From assembly GCA_934477985.1 (NCBI GenBank), contig CAKSOR010000151.1:1-6572 (forward strand): DNA of 6,572 bases. The letters are read 5' to 3'. Every line of letters starts with the position of its first letter. Positions within the stretch are counted from its first letter, which is position 1. Below the pieces are notes generated by a model that worked only from the letters and a program-made list of their open reading frames with translations, ran no database searches and was not told the origin of the DNA. A program made the position numbers and the translations under genes. Positions 1 through 5,725 of this stretch are shown piece by piece. The DNA is from an uncultured Eubacteriales bacterium (GTDB taxonomy: Bacteria; Bacillota; Clostridia; Oscillospirales; CAG-272).

Positions 1-1289
1 GTACAGCGGTAAGCGGCGCTTCCCGACGAGTTTTCGTCGTCTATGTCAGCGATAACCGGTTCTCCGCAGGACGGACATTTTTCCGGCATGTCAAACCGCT
101 TTTCCGAGCCGTCGCGCTTCTCCTTCACGACCGAGACGACCTCGGGGATTATGTCGCCCGCCTTGCGGACGATAACCGTGTCACCGATCATTATGTCGCG
201 CTCGCGGATGAAGTCGAGATTGTGCAGAGTCGCGCGTGAAACCGTAGTTCCGGCGAGCTTGACCGGCTCAAGAACCGCGTTCGGCGTGAGAACGCCGGTG
301 CGCCCGACCTGAATGACTATGTCAGTGAGCTTTGTCTCCTTCTCCTCCGGCGGGAATTTGTAGGCGACTGCCCACTTCGGAGTCGACGTGTTCTCGCCGA
401 TCGTCACGCGGAGCGCGAGCGAATTTACCTTGATTACAACTCCGTCGATGCCGAACGGCAGATCAAGACGCATCTTGCCGATATTTTCGATCTGCTCAAT
501 GACCTCGTCGGCTGTTCTGACGGTCTTCAGATACGGAATGATCACGAATCCGACCGATTCGAGCCATTTAAGGCTCTCGTCGTGGTTTTTGAATGTCTTC
601 GTGCCTGTCTGGTAGTTGAATATGAAGATATCGAGTCCGCGTGACGCGCAGACCTTCGGGTCAAGCTGGCGGAGCGTGCCGGCGGCAGCGTTGCGGGGGT
701 TCGCGAAAAGCGATTCGCCCTCAGCCTCGCGGCGCTCATTCAGCCGCTCGAAGCTCTTTCTCGACATATATACCTCGCCGCGCACCTCGATGACCGGCTC
801 GTCGGTGTCTATCTCAAGCGGGATTGAGCGGATCGTGCGGAGATTGCCGGTCACGTCCTCGCCGACGAAGCCGTTTCCGCGGGTCGCGCCGCGCACAAGC
901 TTTCCGTTTTCATAACGGAGCGCGCAGGACAGTCCGTCGATCTTGCACTCGACCGTGTATTCGCAGTCTGGATCGACCGCCTTTGTGCGCTCGATGAAGG
1001 CGCGCACCTCGTCGTAGTCAAAGACATCCGAAAGACTTCCGAGCGGGACGGTGTGGACGACCTCGGGAAATTCGCGGACAGCCTCGCCGCCGACGCGCTT
1101 TGTCGGCGAGTTCGGGTCGGCGAGCTCGGGGAATTTCGTCTCCAGATCGACCAGCTCACGAAAGAGCATGTCGTAGTCGTAATCCGAGATCTCCGGGTCG
1201 TCGAGCACGTAATAGCGCCGCGAGTGATATTCGAGCTGCTTCGCGAGCTCTTTCATGCGTGAAGCGGCTTCGGTCGGGTTATCGGTCAT
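1..1289 (-). CDS. ligA: NAD+-dependent DNA ligase LigA, N-terminal 429 residues (partial)
   Basis: LigA seals nicks in duplex DNA during replication and repair, using NAD+ to adenylate a lysine. Read from the minus strand, the protein begins MTDNPTEAAS. Domain Ia (about 15-50) has the NMN-binding HSRRYYVLDDP stretch. The adenylation domain has the catalytic KIDG with Lys116 (Lys115 in E. coli), followed by EVRGEV, ANPRNAAAGTLRQ, GIDGVVIKVN and PKWAVAYKFP. The OB fold starts at VGRTGVLTPNA. The four-Cys zinc finger has CPSC at 405-408 and a third Cys at 429, where the window ends. The fourth Cys, the HhH domain and BRCT domain must lie outside; the family is about 670 residues. The ATG at 1289-1287 is preceded by GGAGG (1300-1296 on this strand) at good spacing. 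It is transcribed divergently from the sugar operon. All key residues seen are intact, so it should be functional. Confidence 0.97.
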   Translation of the reverse strand, partial: MTDNPTEAASRMKELAKQLEYHSRRYYVLDDPEISDYDYDMLFRELVDLETKFPELADPNSPTKRVGGEAVREFPEVVHTVPLGSLSDVFDYDEVRAFIERTKAVDPDCEYTVECKIDGLSCALRYENGKLVRGATRGNGFVGEDVTGNLRTIRSIPLEIDTDEPVIEVRGEVYMSRKSFERLNERREAEGESLFANPRNAAAGTLRQLDPKVCASRGLDIFIFNYQTGTKTFKNHDESLKWLESVGFVIIPYLKTVRTADEVIEQIENIGKMRLDLPFGIDGVVIKVNSLALRVTIGENTSTPKWAVAYKFPPEEKETKLTDIVIQVGRTGVLTPNAVLEPVKLAGTTVSRATLHNLDFIRERDIMIGDTVIVRKAGDIIPEVVSVVKEKRDGSEKRFDMPEKCPSCGEPVIADIDDENSSGSAAYRC

Positions 1290-1320
1290 GGTACACCTCC
1301 GGGAAAATTTCGTACACTAT

Positions 1321-1349
1321 ATTATACCACATTTCATGGGAAATTTAAA
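1321..1349 (-). promoter_or_regulatory. Probable sigma-A promoter of ligA
   Basis: Read on the minus strand, TTTAAA (1349-1344, 4 of 6 to the -35 consensus) is followed by a 17-nt spacer and a perfect TATAAT (1326-1321) with an extended -10 TGG in front. Transcription would start near 1314, leaving a leader of about 25 nt that holds the GGAGG site. The stretch just upstream of the -35 (about 1354-1369) is almost all A and T, as in an UP element. Confidence 0.75.
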
Positions 1350-1483
1350 GGGGTTTTCTTAAATTTTTTCAGAAAATCCTGAAACAGCTATAGTTAATCG
1401 CCAAACCAGTTGTTGCAAAAACAACATTCCGGATATTCGGTTCGGGATTGTTACAAACTTTTCGGATTTTAACATATCTGGGA
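1350..1483. other. Spacer between divergent promoters, with two small inverted repeats
   Basis: This AT-rich stretch separates the ligA promoter from the operon promoter and holds no credible gene. Two inverted repeats are visible: TTTCAG-N6-CTGAAA at 1367-1384 and TGTTG-N6-CAACA at 1411-1426. The second lies 57 bp upstream of the plus-strand -35 box, a place where a dimeric regulator could bind. No known operator can be named. Confidence 0.4.
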
Positions 1484-1512
1484 TTGACTTTTCGCCGGTT
1501 TTCTGGTAAAAT
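1484..1512 (+). promoter_or_regulatory. Strong sigma-A promoter driving the leader RNA and sugar operon
   Basis: TTGACT (1484-1489, 5 of 6) and TAAAAT (1507-1512, 5 of 6) are separated by exactly 17 nt, with TGG directly before the -10 (extended -10). Transcription should start near 1519. The next gene on this strand starts at 1704, so the transcript has a leader of roughly 185 nt. No other plus-strand promoter of this quality lies before the operon, so it probably drives all four genes. Confidence 0.8.
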
Positions 1513-1518
1513 ATAATC

Positions 1519-1656
1519 AATTGGAATCCGCTGCGGCGGTCGTTCAACGGGCTGAGACAGCCCGGGCTGCCGAACCGTAAACGGTCGCCCGATGGGCGGC
1601 TACCTATCGCCGCCTTAAAGGTGTCTTTGGGGGCGGGAAACCCGCTGGGGCGACGC
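1519..1656 (+). ncRNA. Candidate structured leader RNA of unrecognised class
   Basis: The stretch begins at the predicted transcription start and is sharply GC-rich compared with its flanks. A long-range helix pairs 1533-1540 with 1606-1613 (8 bp, one G-U). Inside it are a 6-bp hairpin 1548-1553/1559-1564 with loop GAGAC, a hairpin 1571-1577/1582-1587 with one bulged A and loop TAAA, and a short CCC/GGG hairpin 1588-1590/1594-1596. A rival hairpin, 1595-1600/1609-1614 (6 bp), would break the long-range helix. On the 3' side, 1633-1637/1641-1645 (loop AAA) is enclosed by 1621-1625/1652-1656. The core sequences of the TPP, SAM-I, cobalamin, glycine, ZTP, glutamine and c-di-AMP riboswitches and of T-boxes are not present. 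It could be a cis-acting switch for the operon or a separate small RNA. Helices were paired by eye; no energy was computed. Confidence 0.55.
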
Positions 1657-1665
1657 ATTTTATTA
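1621..1665 (+). terminator. Possible attenuator or 3' end of the leader RNA
   Basis: A compound hairpin, GTGTC (1621-1625) with GACGC (1652-1656) outside and GCGGG (1633-1637) with CCCGC (1641-1645) inside, is followed directly by ATTTTATTAT. This has the outline of an intrinsic terminator, though the inner loop is G-rich and unpaired and the U tract is interrupted. It could stop transcription before the coding genes under some condition, or simply end a free-standing RNA. Evidence is weak. Confidence 0.3.
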
Positions 1666-1703
1666 TAAATTGCTCTGTGAACGATCACAAAAGGGGAACG
1701 ATT

Positions 1704-1919
1704 ATGTACACGCTTGACCGATTCGAGGAAAACTCCGCTGTTTTAGTTGGCGATGACGGCGGAACAATCAACCTGCCGCGTGAAAACTTCGCCGGTCGCC
1801 GCGAGGGCGACGTCTTCGACGAGCGGGAGTTCGTTTTCGACGAGGAAGAGACAAAAAAACGACGCGAATCAAACCGCGCGCTATATAAAAAACTGCTTGA
1901 AAGAGGAAAAAAATGCTGA
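1704..1919 (+). CDS. DUF3006-family small protein
   Basis: This 71-residue acidic and basic soluble protein has the DUF3006 pattern: LDRFEENSAVL at 4-14, a short acidic turn, a basic-rich middle, EGDVF at 34-38, and a C-terminal EEETKKRR helix (47-54) followed by a Lys/Arg-rich tail. No signal peptide or membrane segment is present. The family has no established biochemical function; it is often found as a short cytoplasmic protein beside other genes such as ComEC-like hydrolases. I chose ATG 1704 because AAGGGGA (1691-1697) sits just ahead of it; a GTG at 1677 in frame has no such site. It is the first gene of the operon after the structured leader, and its end overlaps the next start by 7 nt, so translation of the two is probably coupled. 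Its presence in a sugar operon is unexplained. Confidence 0.85.
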   Translation: MYTLDRFEENSAVLVGDDGGTINLPRENFAGRREGDVFDEREFVFDEEETKKRRESNRALYKKLLERGKKC

Positions 1920-3157
1920 CAAAAGCGCTGAGACTTCACGGAGCGAACGATCTCCGGCTCGATACATTCGAAATCTCCCTTCCCGACGACGGAATTTTGG
2001 CGTCGGTCATCTCGGACAGTCTCTGCGTCTCGACGAAAAAGGCGCTTGACCAGGGCTCGGCGCACTGGCGCGTCCCGGACGACCTCGACTTCGACCCGGT
2101 CATCGTCGGACACGAGCTCTGCGGCGTCATCGAGGAGGTCGGCGAGCGCTGGAAGGGCTTTTTCGAGCCCGGCGAGATGTTCACGCTCCAGCCCGCGCGC
2201 GATGGTGTCGCCGAAGCTCCCGGCTACAGCTACTCCTTCTGCGGCGGAGACGCGACAAAAATAATCATCCCCTGCGAGCTGATCGAGAGCGGCTGCCTGA
2301 TCAAATACCGCGGCGACGGCGCTTTCCGCGGTTCGCTGACCGAACCCTTAAGCTGCGTGCTCGCCGCGCTCAGATCGAGCTATCACCTGAACGGTAGGGC
2401 GCACGAGATGGGCATCAAAAAGGGCGGAAAGACGATTCTGCTCGGCGGCGCGGGAACGATGGGACTATGCATGGTGAACTGCGTTCTGAGCTCCGACCGC
2501 CGTCCCGAGCTGTTGGTCGCCGTCGACACCGACCCGGCTAAGCTCTCGCGCGCGTCGCGGATTATCCCGCCGTCCGAAGCCGAAAAGCTCGGCACGAGGC
2601 TGATCTGGCTGAATCCGGCGAATTTCGAGAAGCCTGAGGAGTCGCTGAAGCGCTTTGCAGGCGGGTCATACGACGACGCGTTCATCTTCGCGCCCGACAA
2701 AGGACTCATCTCGCTCGCCGACCGGCTGCTCGGGGATGACGGCTGTCTGAATTTCTTCGCCGGTCCGAACGACGCGAAGTTTTCAGCCGAGCTGAACTTC
2801 TACAATATTCACTACAGGTCGCGCCACATCGTCGGGACATCCGGCGGCGACGCCGAGGACATGCGCGACGCGCTCTCGGCGATCGAATACGGTCGCGTCG
2901 ACCCGGCGTTCATGGTCACGCACATCTGCGGGCTGGACGGCGCGCTCGCCGCGACGAAGAGCCTCGACAAGCTCCCCGGCGCCAAAAAGCTCTGCTACCC
3001 GGGAATCTCGCTGCCGCTGACGGCGCTTTCCGACCTTGAAAAGCTCGGAAAATCCGACAAATTCCTCGCCGGACTCGCCGGAATCATCAAAAGAACAAAC
3101 GGACTGTGGTCGGTCGAAGCCGAAAAATATCTTCTACAGAACGCGAGGTCAATATGA
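1913..3157 (+). CDS. sorE: Zinc-dependent dehydrogenase, L-sorbose-1-phosphate reductase (SorE) family
   Basis: A 414-residue medium-chain dehydrogenase. SorE enzymes reduce L-sorbose 1-phosphate to D-glucitol 6-phosphate with NAD(P)H in the cytoplasm. The GroES-like half has Cys38 (SDSLCVST) and the GHELCG motif (His67, Glu68) for the catalytic zinc, plus GYSYSFCGGDA at 104-114 and EPLSC at 144-148, whose Glu is the usual fourth zinc-site residue. The four-Cys structural zinc loop of classic alcohol dehydrogenases is missing, as I recall for this subfamily. The Rossmann half has GGAGTMG (178-184) and Asp205 at the end of the second strand, which favours NAD(H). NFFAGP (280-285) and GTSGG (308-312) match SorE/YggP-type proteins as I remember them. 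The ATG at 1913 has AGAGGA at 1901-1906. It overlaps the DUF3006 stop by 7 nt and the next gene by 4 nt. Family assignment is firm; the substrate is inferred from the neighbouring sorbitol-6-phosphate dehydrogenase, and another polyol or ketose phosphate is possible. Confidence 0.88.
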   Translation: MLTKALRLHGANDLRLDTFEISLPDDGILASVISDSLCVSTKKALDQGSAHWRVPDDLDFDPVIVGHELCGVIEEVGERWKGFFEPGEMFTLQPARDGVAEAPGYSYSFCGGDATKIIIPCELIESGCLIKYRGDGAFRGSLTEPLSCVLAALRSSYHLNGRAHEMGIKKGGKTILLGGAGTMGLCMVNCVLSSDRRPELLVAVDTDPAKLSRASRIIPPSEAEKLGTRLIWLNPANFEKPEESLKRFAGGSYDDAFIFAPDKGLISLADRLLGDDGCLNFFAGPNDAKFSAELNFYNIHYRSRHIVGTSGGDAEDMRDALSAIEYGRVDPAFMVTHICGLDGALAATKSLDKLPGAKKLCYPGISLPLTALSDLEKLGKSDKFLAGLAGIIKRTNGLWSVEAEKYLLQNARSI

Positions 3158-4287
3158 AGACACACGAGATCGCCGTTTTGCTCCGGATGCTCGCGGGCGG
3201 AAATATTTCGGTCTGCTTTGCCGGAAAATCTCCGGTTTACGAAGCGGTCTGCAAACGGCTTGAAAGCTCGGGCGCGGCGCTCTGTATCGAACCGGACAAG
3301 CTCGGGGATTTCCACAGTCTTGTGGAGCCACGCGGACTTCCGAAAGCCGTTTTTGTCAGCCGCCACGGGCTATTCGCGCTCGGACACGACAGCCTTGAGG
3401 CGCACGCGAACGCCGCGCTCTTCACCGGCTCGAAAGCTCCGGAAGGGACTCAGAATCCTGGCGGGCGGCTCGAAAACAAAATCGCGATAGTCACCGGCGC
3501 GGGTCAGGGTTTCGGAAAAGCTCTCGCGCTCGGACTCGCCGGCGAGGGCGCGTATGTCGCCGCGGTCGATGCCGACCTCGTGAAAGCGACCGCGACAGCC
3601 GATGAGATCAACTCTGTTTACGGCGAGTGCACGTCGATCGCCATCCGCGCCGATGTCTCGGTTGAAGCCGACGTAAAGAACGCGGTCGAAGCCGCCGCGC
3701 GCGAGTTCGGCGGACTCGACATCATGCTGAGCTGCGCTGGGATTGTCCGCGCCGGAGGCATAGAAGAGCTCTCAACCGAGGATTTTCTGCGGATAAACGA
3801 GGTCAATTACAACGGATTCTACTTCTGCGCAAAACACGCGAGCGGAATAATGAAGCTCGAGAATTCGCTCTCGCCGGGATATTTCACCGATATAATCGAG
3901 ATAAACTCTAAGTCGGGGCTCGCCGGGAGCAGGAAGAATTTCGCCTACGCGGGCAGCAAGTTCGGCGGAATCGGGCTTGTGCAGAGCTTCGCGCTCGAGC
4001 TCTGCGAACACAGAATCAAGGTCAACGCGGTCTGCCCGGGCAACTACCTCGACGGTCCGCTCTGGAGCGACCCCGAAAACGGACTTTTCAGACAGTATCT
4101 CGACGCCGGGAAAGTTCCTGGCGCGAAGACGCTCGGCGATGTCCGGAAATATTACGAGTCGAAAGTGCCGATGGGGCGCGGATGCCAGCCTGACGACGTC
4201 CTGCGCGCGGTTATTTACCTCATCGAACAAAAATACGAAACCGGTCAGGCGCTGCCAGTGACCGGCGGTCAGATAATGCTTAATTGA
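3154..4287 (+). CDS. srlD: Sorbitol-6-phosphate 2-dehydrogenase (SrlD/SorD family SDR) with an aldolase-like N-terminal extension
   Basis: SrlD oxidises D-glucitol 6-phosphate to fructose 6-phosphate with NAD+. The SDR domain covers about 105-377, with cofactor motif TGAGQGFG (114-121), Asp139 at the end of strand 2 (NAD preference), LSCAG (192-196) in place of NNAG, and catalytic Asn218, Ser252, Tyr265 and Lys269. INSKSG (250-255), KFGG (269-272), KVPMGRGC (337-344) and TGQALPVTGGQ (363-373) match E. coli SrlD closely as I recall it. SrlD is about 260 residues, so the first 104 here are extra. Within them AVFVSRHGLFALG (65-77) and the next helix resemble the C-terminal end of class II aldolases, as in fused rhamnulose-1-phosphate aldolase/dehydrogenases; the aldolase HxH metal site and catalytic Glu are absent. 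I chose ATG 3154, which overlaps the previous stop as ATGA with GAGGT just ahead, over an in-frame upstream start at 3106 that would overlap by 52 nt. Confidence 0.9.
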   Translation: MKTHEIAVLLRMLAGGNISVCFAGKSPVYEAVCKRLESSGAALCIEPDKLGDFHSLVEPRGLPKAVFVSRHGLFALGHDSLEAHANAALFTGSKAPEGTQNPGGRLENKIAIVTGAGQGFGKALALGLAGEGAYVAAVDADLVKATATADEINSVYGECTSIAIRADVSVEADVKNAVEAAAREFGGLDIMLSCAGIVRAGGIEELSTEDFLRINEVNYNGFYFCAKHASGIMKLENSLSPGYFTDIIEINSKSGLAGSRKNFAYAGSKFGGIGLVQSFALELCEHRIKVNAVCPGNYLDGPLWSDPENGLFRQYLDAGKVPGAKTLGDVRKYYESKVPMGRGCQPDDVLRAVIYLIEQKYETGQALPVTGGQIMLN

Positions 4288-4288
4288 A

Positions 4289-5353
4289 ATGGAAATCACA
4301 TCAGAAGACTTACAAAAATTGAATGCCGACAGCAAAAAATCGAGACTTGAAGCGCTCGGTTATCTCAAGACCGCCGGAATACAGCGCCGCGCCGGAATAT
4401 ACGCGAACAACCACATCCACACCTTCTACTCGTTTTCTCCTTACTCGCCTACCGCGGCAGTCTATCTCGCGTGGAAGAGCGGACTTTGCGCCGCCGGGAT
4501 CGTCGACCATGACAGCGTCTCCGGCGCTGTGGAGTTCACAGAGGCTGGACGGATACTTGGGCTTCCGACGACAATCGGCTGCGAATGCCGGGTCGACATG
4601 TCAGAGACAAGGCTGAGCGGAAGGCGAATGAACAATCCAGATCAGATTTCGATCGCTTACGCCGCGATGCACGCGATACCGCTTGAAAAGCTCGGTGCCA
4701 TCGACTCTTTCTTCGCCCCGCGCCGGGCGCTGCGCAACGAGCGCAACGCGATGATGTGCGAAAAGCTGAGCGCGCTCACAAAACCGCTCGGAATCGGCAT
4801 AGATTTCGAAAGCGATGTTCTTCCGCTCTCGCACGCGGGTGAGGGCGGCTCGGTCACCGAGCGGCACATACTTTTCGCGCTCGTCAGAAAGCTGCTCGCC
4901 CTGCCGGAGCCCGAAAAAGCGCTCAGGAAGCTCGGTCTGAGCTTCAACCCGACCGGACCTTTCCCGGAATATTCACTGCTCGACGCCCTGAAAGCCAATT
5001 TTGTCGAGAGATTCTACATTAAGGCGACAAGCGAATGTCCGCCGGTCGCGGAATTTCTGGATTTATGCGAATCGGTCGGCGCGATCCCGACCTACGCGTA
5101 CCTCGGCGATGTGCCCGAAAGCTCGCGAGGCGACAAGAAGCCTCAGCGCTACGAGGACGGTTATCTCGATGATTTGTTCGCCGAAATAACGCGACTCGGT
5201 TTCAAAGCGGTCGCCTGCATGCCGAGCCGGAATACGGCGGCGCAGCTCTGGCGGATATCAGAGCTCTGCCGGGAATACCGACTCATGGAGATCTGCGGCG
5301 AGGTCATAATTTCTCCGGATCAGTCGTTTCTGAACTGTTTGCCGGACAAGTAA
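4289..5353 (+). CDS. PHP-domain protein of unknown function
   Basis: A 354-residue soluble protein whose N-terminal half is a PHP metal-dependent hydrolase domain. Visible motifs are HIH (42-44), VDHDS (72-76), GCE with Glu99, and ERH with His193, which correspond to the first metal-binding motifs of PHP phosphatases such as the YciV type. The C-terminal half keeps the fold pattern (VGAIPTYAYL at 263-272, LGFKAVACMPS, then a helix), but the usual AHP and final SDxH motifs are replaced by AYL and by GEVIISPDQSF near 340-350. The metal site is therefore incomplete or unusual. It begins one base after the srlD stop, and no good Shine-Dalgarno sequence is visible, so it probably depends on coupled translation. 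Placement suggests a role with the same sugar phosphates, for instance removing or guarding against a toxic phosphate, but that is inference. No transmembrane segment or signal peptide is seen. Confidence 0.85.
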   Translation: MEITSEDLQKLNADSKKSRLEALGYLKTAGIQRRAGIYANNHIHTFYSFSPYSPTAAVYLAWKSGLCAAGIVDHDSVSGAVEFTEAGRILGLPTTIGCECRVDMSETRLSGRRMNNPDQISIAYAAMHAIPLEKLGAIDSFFAPRRALRNERNAMMCEKLSALTKPLGIGIDFESDVLPLSHAGEGGSVTERHILFALVRKLLALPEPEKALRKLGLSFNPTGPFPEYSLLDALKANFVERFYIKATSECPPVAEFLDLCESVGAIPTYAYLGDVPESSRGDKKPQRYEDGYLDDLFAEITRLGFKAVACMPSRNTAAQLWRISELCREYRLMEICGEVIISPDQSFLNCLPDK

Positions 5354-5397
5354 GCGTCTGCTAAGCTCACAGAATCAACGATGGATCTGATAAAGCG

Positions 5398-5418
5398 CGC
5401 GAAATATAGCTTTTCGCG
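5398..5418. repeat. Inverted repeat CGCGAAA-N7-TTTCGCG
   Basis: A perfect 7-bp inverted repeat with a 7-nt loop, starting 44 nt after the PHP gene stop. It is not followed by a T run on either strand, so it is a poor intrinsic terminator, but it could protect the 3' end of the operon message. Its CGCGAAA arm is seen again at 5458-5464. Confidence 0.5.
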
Positions 5419-5458
5419 TCGTCCTTGAATCCCACGGCTCGCGTCGGAGGGCTGATAC

Positions 5459-5491
5459 GCGAAAAAGGCTTGAATTTATGGGCTTTTTCGC
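5459..5491. repeat. Inverted repeat GCGAAAAAG-N15-CTTTTTCGC
   Basis: A perfect 9-bp inverted repeat with a 15-nt loop, about 40 nt beyond the first hairpin and partly sharing its arm sequence, so the two could also pair with each other. No T run follows, but the 3' arm holds five T residues. It may contribute to ending or stabilising the operon transcript. Confidence 0.5.
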
Positions 5492-5649
5492 CGTGAAAAC
5501 AACCTTAAATCAGCGTTTCATTAGTGTAAGCCACGTCTTACTATTTGCTTTATCGGGTCAGACAAATTCTCACACGGATGCGATACCCAAATAAACAAAA
5601 TGACGAACTTATGTATATAGTCAACCGACAATGGATGTAAAAAAGTCGA

Positions 5650-5665
5650 CATTTGACATCAAATG
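5650..5665. repeat. Near-palindrome CATTTGACATCAAATG
   Basis: Seven-base arms CATTTGA and TCAAATG match perfectly around a central CA. The length and symmetry fit an operator for a dimeric regulator, but it sits between two convergent 3' ends with no good promoter beside it, so its role is unclear. Confidence 0.4.
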
Positions 5666-5695
5666 CCCAAGTGAACGCTCATTTCAGGCTGAGAA

Positions 5696-5722
5696 AAGAC
5701 CGGGCGTCCTCTGCCCGGTCTT
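5696..5722 (-). terminator. Intrinsic terminator of the SLH gene, probably bidirectional
   Basis: A perfect 10-bp stem, AAGACCGGGC with GCCCGGTCTT, closes a 7-nt loop. On the minus strand it begins 3 bp after the SLH gene stop and runs into TTTT across the stem base. On the plus strand it is followed by GTTTTATT, so it can also stop transcripts arriving from the sugar operon, which shows no better terminator of its own. Confidence 0.85.
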
Positions 5723-5725
5723 GTT

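Larger units (their letters stand above)
5354..5695. other. Gene-free stretch between convergent genes
   Basis: About 340 bp with no credible gene on either strand: the few open frames have no ribosome site, no recognisable domain, and run into the real genes in another frame. Composition drops to AT-rich after about 5500. It contains two hairpins sharing the CGCGAAA/TTTCGCG arms, a small GTAAG/CTTAC hairpin (5526-5541) and a 16-bp near-palindrome. No transposase remnant, tRNA or known RNA is recognisable. Confidence 0.6.

Noticed and set aside
1411..1426. Catabolite-repression (cre) site
   Set aside because: The dyad lacks the central CG that cre sites require.
1551..1630. Resemblance to TPP (CTGAGA) and SAM-I (CCCGATG, GGCTACC, AAGGTG) riboswitch fragments
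   Set aside because: Only short pieces match. The rest of each conserved core, such as the TPP 3' domain and the SAM-I kink-turn and GGCAACC, is missing or out of arrangement.
1359..1688. 109-codon open frame on the minus strand across the ligA-operon gap
   Set aside because: It runs antisense through the promoter and GC-rich RNA candidate, has no ribosome site or recognisable domain, and is better explained by base composition of the structured stretch.
1677..1703. GTG start at 1677 for the DUF3006 gene
   Set aside because: No Shine-Dalgarno sequence precedes it, while AAGGGGA precedes ATG 1704 and the protein family pattern starts there.
3106..3153. Upstream start giving srlD 16 more residues
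   Set aside because: It would overlap the previous gene by 52 nt and lacks a ribosome site; ATG 3154 gives the standard ATGA coupling with GAGGT ahead.
3772..4335. 187-codon open frame on the minus strand
   Set aside because: It is fully antisense to srlD, whose catalytic motifs are intact, and shows no domain of its own; it is a shadow of high-GC codon use.
5459..5491. Intrinsic terminator of the sugar operon
   Set aside because: The stem is GC-poor and is followed by CGTGAAAAC rather than a T run; the 5696-5722 hairpin is a far better terminator.
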